Origin: Rhizoclosmatium globosum
Lineage: Eukaryota > Chytridiomycota > Chytridiomycetes > Chytridiales > Chytriomycetaceae
Assembly (NCBI GenBank): GCA_002104985.1
Contig: MCGO01000219.1
Location: 1-62,149 of the forward strand
Length of the DNA stretch: 62,149 nucleotides
Direction: 5' to 3'
The position numbers and the translations under genes are program-made. The notes under the pieces are model-generated. The model saw only the letters and a program-made list of their open reading frames with translations. It did not search any database and was not told where the DNA came from. Of the stretch, positions 10,552 through 21,691 are shown piece after piece; positions within the stretch are counted from its first letter, which is position 1, and the number at the start of each line of letters is the position of its first letter.

Positions 10552-13500
10552 ATGGACACGAGCAAGAAGGGCCTCACCGCGGCGGCAGCCAAAGGCGGAG
10601 CAGCGTCGAACCCTGCATCGAAGGCGCCGACGCCGCAGCCAGGCGTCGCTGCAAATGCCGCCGAGTTGTCGTCAACAACGGGAACAACGACAACGACCGA
10701 GGCAAAGGACGTGGCGCCGGGCTCCGTCGTCGTGTCGTTGCGCATCGGCCGCGCTGCGAACATTCGCGGTGCAAAAGGAGAGAAGGTCGCGTCGTTTGTG
10801 CGCGTGCAACTTGCTGACTTTGACTACAAAGACGTGCGTGTTTTGTTGACAGTCTAACTTGAACTGACGGCTTCGGTCTAGTCGGTCGTTGTCCCAGATA
10901 CTCCTGCTCCAGATTATAACTTTGTGCAAGATCAGATTCTGCATGTCGATGAGGTGACTAAAGAACGTGGTGCTGTCAAATTCAATTGAACTTTGATTCT
11001 TAGAGTCTCATTGATATCATCAACAACAAAAAACTATCCGTGACTCTCATCGAGTCCCTTCCAAAAGAAAAGACTCAGGTCTTGGGAACGACCGAGATTT
11101 CTCTCGCATCTTTCCTAAAGTACCCACCTCGAGACCCAAACGCGCCACCAACAACTCCTTACCTTCTCCCATCTTTAAACATCAAAGAAACTGTTGGATT
11201 CACTTACTTGAACCCTAAACTTCTTCCCCCGCCGCCAAAAGAGGGCGATCCAAACAACCAGCCAGAAGTTACGATCGAAGTGTCTCTTTCCGCACCTCTC
11301 CTTGCCCCAGAAATTGTGGAAGCTGGAAATTTCATTCATATCAGAATGGAAGATTTGTACCCTGTTCCGGACGAGTGGACTTTAAAAGATGGAAATGAAA
11401 AGGATCTCAATTCAAGTGAGCGTTAAATGTCATGTCATTGGATTACCTTAACATCAATACTAGACATTTACTCTTATTCCGTAAGCTTCCCTATTCCAGC
11501 CGAATCGGTGCCGGAGCGTATTGTGACAATTACAGCCGGCTCTCTTGTTCATTGCGAGGCAGTCATTCCAGGTTTGCCTCATTACAATCCATAAGTCCTC
11601 TGATTTGATTGATAGATTCACCTACTATTGGAGCCCAGCCAATCTATATCGCCAAACCTGCGGATCCGTCTCCAACCACCACAGATGGTGACGCCGCTGC
11701 AGGTGAAGGAAGTGAATCTGCTGATGGGATTGCAGCTTCCTCATTAGCTTTGGGAAATCCACCTGCACCTGCTCAACCTGACCCGACAGTCACTGAGGCA
11801 GCCCAAAAGCAGAGTTTTAAAAAAGTTGCATGGACATCGACAGTGCCGTACGTCGTTTGGGTTCCTCCTGAGGCCGTAGTTAAATTGAGAGAACGAATCG
11901 TTGCCAAGATTCCATTTGAAATGGATGTAAGTCAGTATCTACTTGTGATTTTATTGTATTGATTCTCACACCAAACCTCAAGTTTGAACGCGTTATGCAA
12001 CCACGCTTCGCGCATATTGTAGACGCAAATGCAGCAAAGTATAAAGGAAAGGCTGGAATTGATGTCGCTTCATTGATGTGGCCCAGAGTTATTGGCTTAA
12101 AGGGAAGATTTTTGTTGGACCTTGCCGATGGAGTTGGAGCGTCTGGAGATGCGGTCGATCATGGAGCTAAAGGAAAGAAAGGCACTGCAAAAGAGGAAGT
12201 TACGCATTCAGCTGATGTCAACATTTACAAGGCGATTGGATCCCATTTGGGTATTGAAATCAACTTGGAGAAACCTCTTTTGGATAAGAAGAAGCTGCAA
12301 CCGGTAAGTCATCGCTGGATTCTCTTCAGTCTCTTGCTGATTGCTTTGAAACTCTAGATTTCAAAATCAGTCACAGATTTCATCCCGAAACGCACAATCC
12401 CTGCTCATCTGCTGCACCAAAAACGTGCCGAAAAGGCAGATGAAGGATTCCGCGACCAAATTCAAGAGATTGTGAAAGCACTTGTCAGCGAATATCAATC
12501 GACTTTACACACTATGGTTACGAATACCGTTGCCGCTGCTGCCGAAGCAGGATCTGCCGAAAATTCCGACGCTTTCGATAACTTTGATATCGTACATCCC
12601 AAGTCATTCGATGATGAGCAAAAGGTTCGCAAAATTATACAGAAATATATATTCTGATGTCAAACACAGCGCAAGAAAAAATTCCTATTCCATTTGAATA
12701 AGAGTGGCGCATACTTCAACCTTAAAGAGCAACTCAAGTCTTCTGTCGTGAATGTGGTCCGAGAAGTAAGGTCTTTTAGGGGCTGAAACTGAATTTAATA
12801 TGGCATCATATAGAGGTTTCGCAAGAAGTCCCCCTTTGCCTCACAAGCCGAATTGCAACTTTTCTTAAGTGAGCTATACGTGTATTTGTTGGATCAGATG
12901 CACATTAGTATCCACAAGGTTCGTTATCTCCTCGCCCGTTCAGTGAACTCACTTTGCGATTAGATGTTTAAAGACGTGGACACCGCTTTTATCGACCCTT
13001 CCGTTCTCCGAACCGCTGACTTTAGTATGCTCAAGTCCTTTGCGGACCAAAGTGAGTTGGATCACGATATTAGTTGCGCAGCGACGTACCATCAGGAGCG
13101 TATTGCAAAATACGAGGATAGTCTGCAGACTTGGTAAGATTTCAGCTGGAATTTCGATGCGTCTAATCCAGGTTTCGTAGGTCTGACTATGGAGCCTTTT
13201 GCATGAGGAATATGCAAACGTCAAAAGGAATTGAGTGCTTCAAAGAAATTCTCTCCCGAAACCCTAAGCACGTTCCAAGTCTTCTTGCATACGGCGCTAT
13301 CTGCACGAGTTTGGAAAAGTATGAAGAAGCTAGAGTATATCTTGTTACTGCCGTTGAACTTCAGCCCAAATATGTGCTCGCTTTGACCATCCTTGGATTG
13401 TTTTATGAAATCACTGGAGAGGAGATGGAGAGTGAAAAATACTTGGAAGAAGCTGCTAAAGTCCACAAAGCCACGACGAATGACGGTTTGTCACAATTTC

Positions 13501-14580
13501 CTTCTCAACTACATCAGCGTCTCTAAATAACGGTTGGATAGACAATCCAGCATCAATTATGCTCAAAGCAGCTGAATTCCTCGTCACTGTTCATGCAACG
13601 CAGATCGCTGATAGTGCTCTGTCAAACTCTTTGCTGAAGACTGGGCCTTCCGTCCACCCATACCTCCTTCTTTCGCAACTTGAGCTCCAGCGCGGAAACC
13701 CAGTCATTGCTATCGAAAATATCAAAAGCGCAATGCAAGTCCGACAAGATGATCCAGACGTTTGGGCGGCACTAGGACACTTGCAATTCCGGCAAAGAGT
13801 TTGGGGAGAGGCACAGAGTTCGTATGAGACTGTTTTGTCGTTACCAAACGGTATGTTCCTCTTGGTTGCATTGTACAGTCTTTAAGTATTGGTGAATTTG
13901 GTAGAGCCAGAAAACTTGCCGTTGATTTATATGCGGCTTGGATTCTTGTACTTGCGCACGTTGGGCAACATCACAAAGAAAGTGAGTGAACGCACATATG
14001 CAGAAGTGGAGCTCGCACGGAAAGCGAAAACCATGTACATTCGTGCGTGCGAGTTGAAACCAAGCTCATCATCATGGCTTGGCGTTGCGAAAGCGAGTAT
14101 CTTGTTGGGACAGTATGATGAGGCAGAAGATTCACTTTCGGTGAGTTGGGTTTTTGTTCCCGACCATTGCTTATAGAAAGCATATGACAGGAAGCGAATA
14201 TTTTGAATAATCGCGATTCAGAAGTGTGGGCGTATCTTGCTCTCCTTTGCCTTATTTTAGATCGTCAGTTTGAGGCAGGACAGTGTATGTCACAGGCGAT
14301 TCGCAACAAAATCAAGAATGCGGAAGTACTGAGGTATGTTTCTTGAGCTGTAAGTGCGTACCTAATGGAACACAGAATGGTCGGTTCCGCATTCATTGAT
14401 TGTAACCAACCTGCTCCTGCTGTTGAATGTTTGAAATTAAGTTTGGAGCTGGATTCAAAAGATGCAAACGCGAAAGTGCTCTTTTCAAAAGCGCTTTCAA
14501 TGCAGTCGCAGGATTATTTGAAGAATCAGTTTGGAGCCGGACCCCTTGTTCCTGAGAGTGTAGAAGTTACCGGCGTTTAA
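10552..14580 (+). CDS. CFAP70: CFAP70-like cilia- and flagella-associated TPR protein
   Basis: This is a multi-exon gene. The Ala/Thr-rich N-terminus leads into a C2-like beta region (VVVSLRIGRAANIRG, about residues 60-95). A middle beta-rich part follows (from 11040), then many tetratricopeptide repeats (from 13203, for example HVPSLLAYGAICTSLEKYEEA and DDPDVWAALGHLQFRQRVWG). This architecture, C2-like then C-terminal TPRs, is that of CFAP70, a central-apparatus protein needed for flagellar motility. Introns are 45-80 nt; several use GTTTG or GTTCG donors (11572, 12625, 12919). It is strong evidence that the organism makes a motile flagellum. I did not fix every junction, so the exact length (roughly 950 residues) is approximate. 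Confidence 0.85.
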
Positions 14581-14717
14581 AGAACGAACTTTCTTTCCTT
14601 TGTCTTTTTTTTTGCAGAAATAGAATATTGAGTTCCTTATCGTGTTATCGAAAAATTTAAGGTGGGGCTCAGGGTGGGGCTTACTGTCTGGTTCTGCCAA
14701 AAGCTTGCCACAATCTG

Positions 14718-15146
14718 ATGTCTGTCCTGACTGCCGCTGGTTCTGCCTGTTTCATAATAATCCATCAATTGCTAGGGATCATGTTTTGTCTGCTAGTTGG
14801 TTGTCTTACCGTGGCCCTCTACTTTGCTGCGTGCTTGGGGCTGGGAGCAATCACAACCTACCTTCTACCTTCAAAGCATCAGCGAAATGTAACTCCGCGA
14901 CAATCAGCAGAACGTATCATGAAATGTTGTTTCGCAGCGAAGGCGGAATCAGACAATAGGAAGTTCCCAAACCACACCCAGTGTACAATCTGTTTGGAAT
15001 CATTTGACTCGAGTCAACGAGTTCTGGAGACTATCGATTGCGGCCATTCCTTTCACGAAAACTGCATTAGACGGTGGATAGATTCATCCAATGTCTCCTA
15101 TTCAACGACAAGATGTCCATTGTGCTACGGTCAATTATCTCCGTAA
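14718..15146 (+). CDS. Membrane RING-H2 finger protein (142 aa)
   Basis: The single-exon ORF begins with one or two hydrophobic segments (about residues 5-48). A C-terminal RING-H2 finger follows: CTICLES, then CGHSFHENC and CPLC (about residues 88-138), the C3H2C3 arrangement. Such proteins are usually membrane-anchored E3 ubiquitin ligases that recruit an E2. No substrate domain is visible. It lies 138 bp after CFAP70 and 180 bp before a second gene of the same layout, on the same strand, so the two look like a tandem pair. Confidence 0.75.
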   Translation: MSVLTAAGSACFIIIHQLLGIMFCLLVGCLTVALYFAACLGLGAITTYLLPSKHQRNVTPRQSAERIMKCCFAAKAESDNRKFPNHTQCTICLESFDSSQRVLETIDCGHSFHENCIRRWIDSSNVSYSTTRCPLCYGQLSP

Positions 15147-15325
15147 TCTTAATAACCTTGCAACTACAGTAAACCCAAAGCAGGGTGTCGCAAAACTGGC
15201 GTTATGTGGATGTAACTTGATGATTCCGTCTGGAGGAGTCCAATCGAAGGAGAATATCATTGAACCAAGAACACGACGGAACTATTTCCTTCCCTCCATA
15301 TTCACGAATAAAACATTTGTGGAAC

Positions 15326-15844
15326 ATGGCTGACCAATGGAATGGATGTATTTGTCAAAATCCAGTTGTGAAAACGATGCCGCCACCCGCAGACCTCACC
15401 TTCACCCTCGCCCCACCAACGCTCCTCGCCACATCCGGACTCTTCTCGGACAAACTCCTCAACGAAGCCCTCAGCGGAGTCGCGGCGCTTCTCTGTGTGC
15501 TCCTCGTGCTCGCGCTGTCAATCACCTTGGCCATCGTCCACGGATACTTATCTGAAATGCTGTACCCACGCCCGACGCACTGGCTCGTCGCAGAGTCTCT
15601 CGCGCCAGACATTCTTCTCGCAACCGCCTTCCACAGCCCGAAACTCGGCGAGCAGCGATTCCCCGATCAGACGTCATGTGCAATATGTCTGGATCCGTTG
15701 CAGGGAAAGCGCAGGAAACCCGTCGAAAGCACGAATTGCGGGCATTCGTTCCATATGATTTGTATATCGCGGTGGCTGGAGGTTTCGAGGAAACCCTTGT
15801 GCCCACTGTGTCATGTTCCTTTTACTGTCAATCCTGCTGCATAA
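15326..15844 (+). CDS. Membrane RING-H2 finger protein (172 aa), tandem paralogue
   Basis: I start at the first in-frame ATG (15326). A short N-terminus precedes a strong transmembrane segment (LLCVLLVLALSITLAIVHGY, about residues 55-75). A RING-H2 finger closes the protein: CAICLDPL, CGHSFHMIC, CPLC. The layout matches the gene just upstream, and the RING core shares CGHSFH and the C-x-R/x-W helix, so tandem duplication is likely although sequences outside the RING have diverged. GC content is higher than in the upstream copy. Likely a membrane E3 ubiquitin ligase; its target is unknown. Confidence 0.75.
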   Translation: MADQWNGCICQNPVVKTMPPPADLTFTLAPPTLLATSGLFSDKLLNEALSGVAALLCVLLVLALSITLAIVHGYLSEMLYPRPTHWLVAESLAPDILLATAFHSPKLGEQRFPDQTSCAICLDPLQGKRRKPVESTNCGHSFHMICISRWLEVSRKPLCPLCHVPFTVNPAA

Positions 15845-15920
15845 GTTTCCGTAGTTTGTCATTAGTATACCTCATCATCTTCAATAATATGTTTATATCG
15901 CTTTTTACCTTTTGCTCAAA

Positions 15921-16991
15921 ATGCCTTCAGTCCGTGTTGAGTTTGCACACATCACCAACCAAAAGTCTCGATGTGTGGCAGTGCTTTCCTCCTTAAAAGA
16001 AGGTTTAACGTCTGTCGAACTTAAGTTTCATAGCACTTACATTGCATCAATCACAGACTCTATCCCAAAGATACTTGCCGTTGCCAAAAACAAACTTAAG
16101 CTGAAGAAGGCTCCAGTATCCCTTTCCCTCGACGGCACACCAATCACCCAGCCTGAACTGTTTTGGAACAACGTTAAAGATGGTTCTTTGGTGGTTGTCT
16201 CAAATGATCCTGCTGTTGCGAACAACCTTTCAACCGAAGAAGTTCCCAACGTTCCAGCTACACCGTGCACAATATCAATCATTGAAAGTCAAGGAAACTT
16301 TATATTGCATCTGAAATACCAATCTACAAACTTGTTGCAAGAAGCCTTGAAACGGCCACATATCTTTTATGAAAAGGCGGAACTCAAGGGACCTTTAAAA
16401 GGAATCAATTTTCCTTCTGAGACGTTACGGGAATGGGCGGAACATATTTGTCGCACTGATATCCGTGGTGACGCAACTGCAACCGCCGAAACTGTCTCAG
16501 AATCCTTGAAAGTATTAGACTTGGAAGCAACTGACCCTTCAACTCCGCTCCAAGATCATCGAAACCTATTCAATCCCTTAGAACTTCAAATCCTGGACCT
16601 CTGTTTCGGTGAATCATGGCAAATAATCCCAGAAACCCAAAAACTGAAATCAACACCAACACAAAAACCCTCCCCAGAATACATTATCGCGCATACTATA
16701 TCCGACAAAGACACATTCGTGCATGAATGGGCACACGCTGTGTATTACTTACGGCCACAGTATCGCGCTCTCTGCGAGAAAGTTCTGTTAGAACAGGCGA
16801 ACGAGTCTTTACGAACGCATGTTCAGAAAGAGCTTCGCGTCTGGGGATATGATGATGCTGTATATCTCGATGAGTTTCAGGCGTATGTTGTTGAAGGCCC
16901 TGTGTCTGTGTTTGGGAAGAAATGGGCAGGGGAACTATCGGCTTTGCAGAAGGTGTTGAGAGAGGGGGTTGGTGAAGTGCCAAAATATTAA
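15921..16991 (+). CDS. Putative zinc metallopeptidase (HEWAH) with N-terminal beta-grasp-like domain
   Basis: The single-exon ORF encodes 356 residues. Near the C-terminus is HEWAHAVYYLRPQYR, an HExxH zinc site (H268, E269, H272). It is followed by an acidic stretch DEFQAYVVE (E318, E325) that could supply the third ligand, as in gluzincins. The first 100 residues (LKLKKAPVSLSLDGTPIT then VKDGSLVVVS) resemble ubiquitin-like or doublecortin-like beta-grasp domains. No signal peptide or membrane segment is seen, so it is probably cytosolic or nuclear. I cannot assign a named peptidase family. The zinc-site call is firm; the fold of the N-terminus and actual peptidase activity are inferences. 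Confidence 0.6.
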   Translation: MPSVRVEFAHITNQKSRCVAVLSSLKEGLTSVELKFHSTYIASITDSIPKILAVAKNKLKLKKAPVSLSLDGTPITQPELFWNNVKDGSLVVVSNDPAVANNLSTEEVPNVPATPCTISIIESQGNFILHLKYQSTNLLQEALKRPHIFYEKAELKGPLKGINFPSETLREWAEHICRTDIRGDATATAETVSESLKVLDLEATDPSTPLQDHRNLFNPLELQILDLCFGESWQIIPETQKLKSTPTQKPSPEYIIAHTISDKDTFVHEWAHAVYYLRPQYRALCEKVLLEQANESLRTHVQKELRVWGYDDAVYLDEFQAYVVEGPVSVFGKKWAGELSALQKVLREGVGEVPKY

Positions 16992-17013
16992 ATATGCGGA
17001 TTATACAAGCTTT

Positions 17014-17627
17014 TTATTGCCCCCCGCTTGTGTTGACCTCATCTTCCTCAGATAAATCAGTGTCGTCAGAATCTGAATCATCGGAGTCAATTTCACTATC
17101 TTCAGAGGCATCAATATCCTCGTCGTCGTTGTCATCGTCGTCACTGTCTTCGTCCTCATCCTCGTCACTGTCACCTTCTTCATCCTCTTCCTCGGCTTCC
17201 TTCAAATCCAGCATCATTTTCTCCTTCAGCAACGGTACATATTCTAATATTAATGGGTTCCGTGGATCTGTTTTAAGGACTATTTCGCAATAAGGTCAGG
17301 CGAACACCATATAAACACTAACGGAGAGTACATACTCTCTGATGCAATTTGTAAAGCGTCTCCATACTTTTTCGATTGTATCTTGATTAGAAACTAGATG
17401 AATCAATATGACGTTTAGATGAAGTAATTTAATAAGGTGAAAGACCGAACTAATTCAAATAGTGTCAAAGTTTCGTCAATTGGATCTGTTTCATTGACTG
17501 ATAAAAAAATTATTAAGTATGTTGTTGCGATATACAATGAGTTTCTCATACATGATGCGGAAGCGGCTGCATCTGTTTGTGGTGATAACTCCAACAACTC
17601 CTTCTGTATCAAAGAACTTGTTTCCAT
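17014..17627 (-). CDS. Small protein with very acidic tail, ERICH2-like
   Basis: Four exons (17627-17552, 17497-17451, 17381-17336, 17279-17014) give 144 residues. A short helical repeat-like core (LFELIQSKKYGDALQIASEI, then LKTDPRNPLILEYVPLL) is followed by a run of about 70 mostly Asp, Glu and Ser residues. The core plus acidic tail resembles glutamate-rich protein 2 (ERICH2) of ciliated animals; this is a pattern-level match only. Introns are 54, 69 and 56 nt; the 69-nt one uses a GTTCGG donor. The gene converges on the metallopeptidase gene (stops 23 bp apart) and diverges from the 17772 gene with 144 bp between starts. Confidence 0.55.
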
Positions 17628-17771
17628 GGTTGGTTGTGAGAGAAATGATGGCGGCGGAATTGCTGATCTATTTCCAGAGTCTGCAAGCATTGATCGAGCT
17701 GCTGGAGAAGTCGTTTTTGTTGTAGAAGGGATTTGAGTTTGTCAGATTTCCAACTTGGAAAGGAGAGAAAG

Positions 17772-18416
17772 ATGGTCGATTCGAATGGAAAGACCAGACG
17801 CATCTTCAGCTCTCTGTTTATGCGTCGAAAGAGCGACAAAAGCGATATGGTTGACGAAGTTGCTGTTGAATCTGACTTGATGGGAACTCAAGCCACACTG
17901 GCTGCTTCAAATGCCGTGAAACCGATCCCCAATCATTATCAACCGTCGCGAGCAAGCTCTTGCCATATTGAATCACGCTTCTCACGGATGGCGATGGTAT
18001 CAATTCCACTTCAGCGAGCACAAGTTTATCCGTGCAATGACAATGATGATATCATGACTGTTAACACATCAAATTCGAATCGACTTTCAGAAAGCACTTT
18101 AAGAGGTAGTACTGCAGATTTGGAAGAGATTCCTGGGCTTCAAAGTGACCAGGAAACTGATGGAGGTCGAAGAAGTATATTCCAAACACTGAAACGCGTC
18201 TGCACAGGGACTCCAGAGGCTGCATTTATGGGAATGATGAAGTTGTTGCAGAGTGGTCGATTTCTGGCATGGAGACGGAAAGGATCACGACCAGGAAGCA
18301 GCGCTTCTGTTGCTCCAATAGCACTTGATCCTGATTTGGTTCTTCCAGATGCCAAGACAATAAAAAAAGACTTTGAAGGACTGTTTGAAAGATTAGATGT
18401 TGAAATAAAGTTATAA
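17772..18416 (+). CDS. Unknown Ser-rich basic protein (214 aa)
   Basis: The first in-frame ATG is 17772. The protein starts with a basic patch (GKTRRIFSSLFMRRKSDKSD). A long Ser/Asn-rich, probably disordered middle follows. A more ordered C-terminal third holds RRSIFQTLKRVCTG and a hydrophobic helix (EAAFMGMMKLLQSGRFLAW). The gene ends with an acidic/hydrophobic helix (DFEGLFERLDVEIKL). No known domain is recognised. It is divergent from the ERICH2-like gene and convergent with the F-box/LRR gene. The frame is clean with good codon texture, so I take it as real. Confidence 0.55.
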   Translation: MVDSNGKTRRIFSSLFMRRKSDKSDMVDEVAVESDLMGTQATLAASNAVKPIPNHYQPSRASSCHIESRFSRMAMVSIPLQRAQVYPCNDNDDIMTVNTSNSNRLSESTLRGSTADLEEIPGLQSDQETDGGRRSIFQTLKRVCTGTPEAAFMGMMKLLQSGRFLAWRRKGSRPGSSASVAPIALDPDLVLPDAKTIKKDFEGLFERLDVEIKL

Positions 18417-18540
18417 CATTTAAGTTTTAATATAGTTTATGAGTTAGAGTACGTACACTTGTATAATGATAATAACATGGATATTTGACAAACTTAAAAC
18501 CTTTCAGCAGAGAAACTTGAGATGATAGTGTTCAGAGTGT

Positions 18541-20138
18541 TCAAAGTGCGCCTTCGTAATTGGCGACACGCTTGATGGCAGCAGCTCCAATCAATCTACA
18601 CCATCCTCTTGGCATTGTTGACACTGGAACGTTTGGAGGAGGTGACAGAGGAGGAGAAGTCAAAGCAGGTTTCTTGACGGGAACAGGAAGCCGAGATCCC
18701 TTTCGCGACATATCCGGAGGAGACTGTTGTTGAGGTGGAGACGGAGGTTCAGGTGGGAAGAGCCGTTCCTGCTCCTTCTGAAACACAACCCAGCAGTCTT
18801 GCGCTACCTCCTCAATAAATGTGCCTGTCACGGAATCACAGCCATCTAAACGCAATTCAGTGAGAGCACCACATTCTCTGACAAGTGTGCGAATAGCTGC
18901 TGCTGAAATGTCTGTTTCTGAGAGTCCGATATTTTGGAGTGGGCTGACAGTCATGAATTTGAGACGGCCAAGAGGATCAATTAGGTCGAGCATGTTTGTA
19001 GGATTAGAGTGAGTTGGTGGTGGAGCCGTGTATCCTTTTGGAATGCCTGCAAATGTTTCGGCAATACGTGTGGCAGTGAGGGAAGTGAGGAGAGGGCATC
19101 CATCGAGATCCAGAGACTGAAGACGGACAGATGATGGGTTTGCAGCCAGAGTGTCGAGGAATGTTATGACGTGTTCGTTTGTGAGCGAATCGCAACCAGC
19201 CAAGGACAGGGAGACAATATGAGGGGCACGAGTTGCGAGGCGTTTCAAATCTGTGGCAAGGGGACTGCTGTTGTTCAGAGATACAACTTTGAGATTTAAG
19301 GCTGTTGGGCCTTTTGGAGTGAACGTTGACTTTCGAGTGGTAGGAGGAGATGCAATGAAGGAGGATCTGCGGGGTCGGGGATTCTCGTCTTCCGTTTCCG
19401 CTGGCTGCATTCCATCGAGGAGCAGGGATTCCAGGCTTCTCAGTCCGACGAGGAGGGGATCGAATGAAGCAAAGGAGACATTTGTGCCGCTGAGATTCAC
19501 ATGGGTGAGGGCCGGGCAGCCTTTAACGAGGTCTCCAATGTATCCATCGCCAACAGGGCATCCAGCAAGGGAAAGAACTCTCAGGTTGGGGACATAGTCG
19601 GCCAAGGATTGAACAATCTTTGATGAGACATGCAAGCAGCCCTCCAGACGGAATGCACGCAGATTAGGGCACAGACCGAAGGCGGTTTCCAAGTCACCCA
19701 TTTCAACACTATCTGCAGCGGGGCCTAATTGGGATGCTTTTAGTTGAGTGTTCTCGAAGTAATAAACAACACCGCACCTTCGAGCACCAGCTCTTCAACC
19801 AGTGGATGGTACTCAAAGACAGTGTCCGAATCCGGGGCCGCCGAAGCCGCAAGTGTCCGAACGAGTTTGGCAAAGGCGGTCTGGCTGAGCAGCGGTGGAT
19901 TGTGCAGCAGCGCCGGCACCGCCTTTTCAGCCACCGCAAAACTCGAAACAACGAACGCGATCGAGTCGCGGCCACTCAGAAACCGGAGAATGTGCGCAAA
20001 CACCTTGGGCGGAAGTGTGAGAACAGGCGTCGAATCAAGTGCAAGGCCGGCATCGGACTCGTCGTCGCTCAGGTCCGGATTCGACACGTTGAGGCCCTGT
20101 GCCGGTGCTATGTACGATCGGAGGAGTGCGGGAAGCAT
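18541..20138 (-). CDS. F-box / leucine-rich repeat protein (AMN1/GRR1-like)
   Basis: Two exons (20138-19778 and 19724-18541) give 514 residues. A degenerate F-box (LTLPPKVFAHILRFLSGRDS) lies near residues 40-70. It is followed by cysteine-containing LRRs of the AMN1/FBXL type, such as LRAFRLEGCLHVSSKIVQSL, LRVLSLAGCPVGDGYIGDLV, LQSLDLDGCPLLTSL and LTELRLDGCDSVTGTFIEEV. The C-terminus has a Pro-rich disordered insert before a last helix. F-box proteins of this class are substrate receptors of SCF ubiquitin ligases; the target is unknown. Start choice: the first ATG in the open frame. It lies about 120 bp downstream of threonine aldolase on the same strand. Confidence 0.75.
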
Positions 20139-20258
20139 CGGTGCCTGGGTGGTTTGGGTGGTTTGCGTGCTTTGTTGTGCCTGCTTTGTTCGAAGTTTGG
20201 AATTGGAATCAGTTCCAAGAAGAAGAAAAAAGGTCTCCAACTTAGTTTATTGGAAAAC

Positions 20259-21607
20259 TTACTGGCGAGAGAGAAGAAACTCGCGAAGTACGTTGATAAT
20301 GTGATCAACACTCTGCTTGGTCACTTGGTGGTGAACAACCCATCGCTGCTCTCCCATGGCTCCACCCAGGATTCTCACTCCATTAGCTGCCAATACAACT
20401 TGCAATTCCGTGCCAGTCAACTTCAATGGGGTAGTATCGAACCACACCATATTGGTCTCAACTTTTCGTGTCGTTGGGAATCCAAGCTCAGTGAGTTGGG
20501 CGGCCAAGTATCGTGCAGTTTCATGATCGTTTTTGAGGTTTGGGAAATGGTGGTTAATCGCATGAATTCCTACATTTCAGAAGCACATGTTAAATGATAT
20601 ATTCAATCTTGAAAGCAGAATGATTTACCTGCTGCTGCAAGAAGTCCACCCTGTCTCCAGCCTCCACCAAATAACTTTCTGTAATGTCTGGCCTTTTTGA
20701 TGACTTCCTTTGATCCAACGAGAACGGATCCAATGGGTGCGCCCATTCCTTTCGAAAGGCACAAGGACACAGTGTCAAACAAGGAGCAATATTGCTCCAT
20801 CGAAATCCCAGTCTCGGCACTTGCATTCCACAATCGCGCACCATCCAAATGCAGCTTCACTCCATGCTTGTTGGCCATTTCTCTAATGGCAACAATGTCC
20901 TCATATGGAAAGATCTATGCCAGAAAAGGATTAGTACCAGTCGCATTCCTCCAAATATTCAATACACACCTCTCCTCCCAGGGTATTCTCCAAACAAATC
21001 AACTTTGTAGGAGCATGATGCACGTCGTCATCCAAAATCAAGTGACGCTCAATCACATCCGCTGTCAAATGTCTCTTTCCTTCCTTTGGAGCGATTGGAA
21101 TCAACAAGGCCTGAGTGTGATGCGCGACGGCTGATGACTCGTAATTGTAAATGTGGGAACGGGAGTCTACAAGCACTGAATGCGGTGGAGCAAGCAGGAG
21201 GGAGCGAATAGCGAGTTGGTTTGTCATGGTTCCAGTTGCACAAAAGAGAGAGGCTGGGTGTCCCGAAGTTTCCTTAAGGAGATCCTCGAGGGCATTGATT
21301 GTTGGATCATCCTAGTGGTGAGAACAAGTCAGGTTTGTACTGTTGACAGTTTCAAGACCCACGAGCAGTTTACCTCAAACACATCGTCTCCAACGAGGGC
21401 AGAAGCAATCACTTTCCGCATCTCATCCGTTGGCGTAGTCACTTTGATAGCATACTTGTCAATAACAGACAGTGATACGGCACATCAAGTCTACAAACCA
21501 GTATCCGAACGAAGGTCCGCCACAAGCGCAGATGCAGGAACCACCGTAGACCCGGAACCCGCAGAGTACATTGACTGAACACCCACCGAATTAGACGATG
21601 CCGACAT
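20259..21607 (-). CDS. GLY1: L-threonine aldolase (GLY1 type)
   Basis: A multi-exon PLP enzyme. The N-terminus carries LVADLRSDT, then DDPTINALEDLLKE and ASLFCATGTMTNQLAIRSLL. The middle has LHLDGARLWNASAETGIS and the PLP-lysine motif SLCLSKGMGAPIGSVLVGS, then HYRKLFGGGWRQGG. These are hallmark motifs of the beta-eliminating lyase/threonine aldolase family. The reaction cleaves L-threonine or allo-threonine to glycine and acetaldehyde in the cytosol. About five short introns separate the exons. The start at 21607 gives a short Ser-rich lead. The divergent ANKRD39 gene begins 84 bp away. Confidence 0.9.
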
Positions 21608-21691
21608 TATTTTGGAGATTTGAAATGGACGGAGCCGGGTCAACATTTTCTGTGTTTTATATCTCTCCTTCCGGGCGGCGGAGGAGAAAAA

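Noticed and set aside
19734..20597. 287-codon plus-strand frame opposite the F-box/LRR and threonine aldolase genes
   Set aside because: Spans two genes on the other strand and has no recognisable motif.
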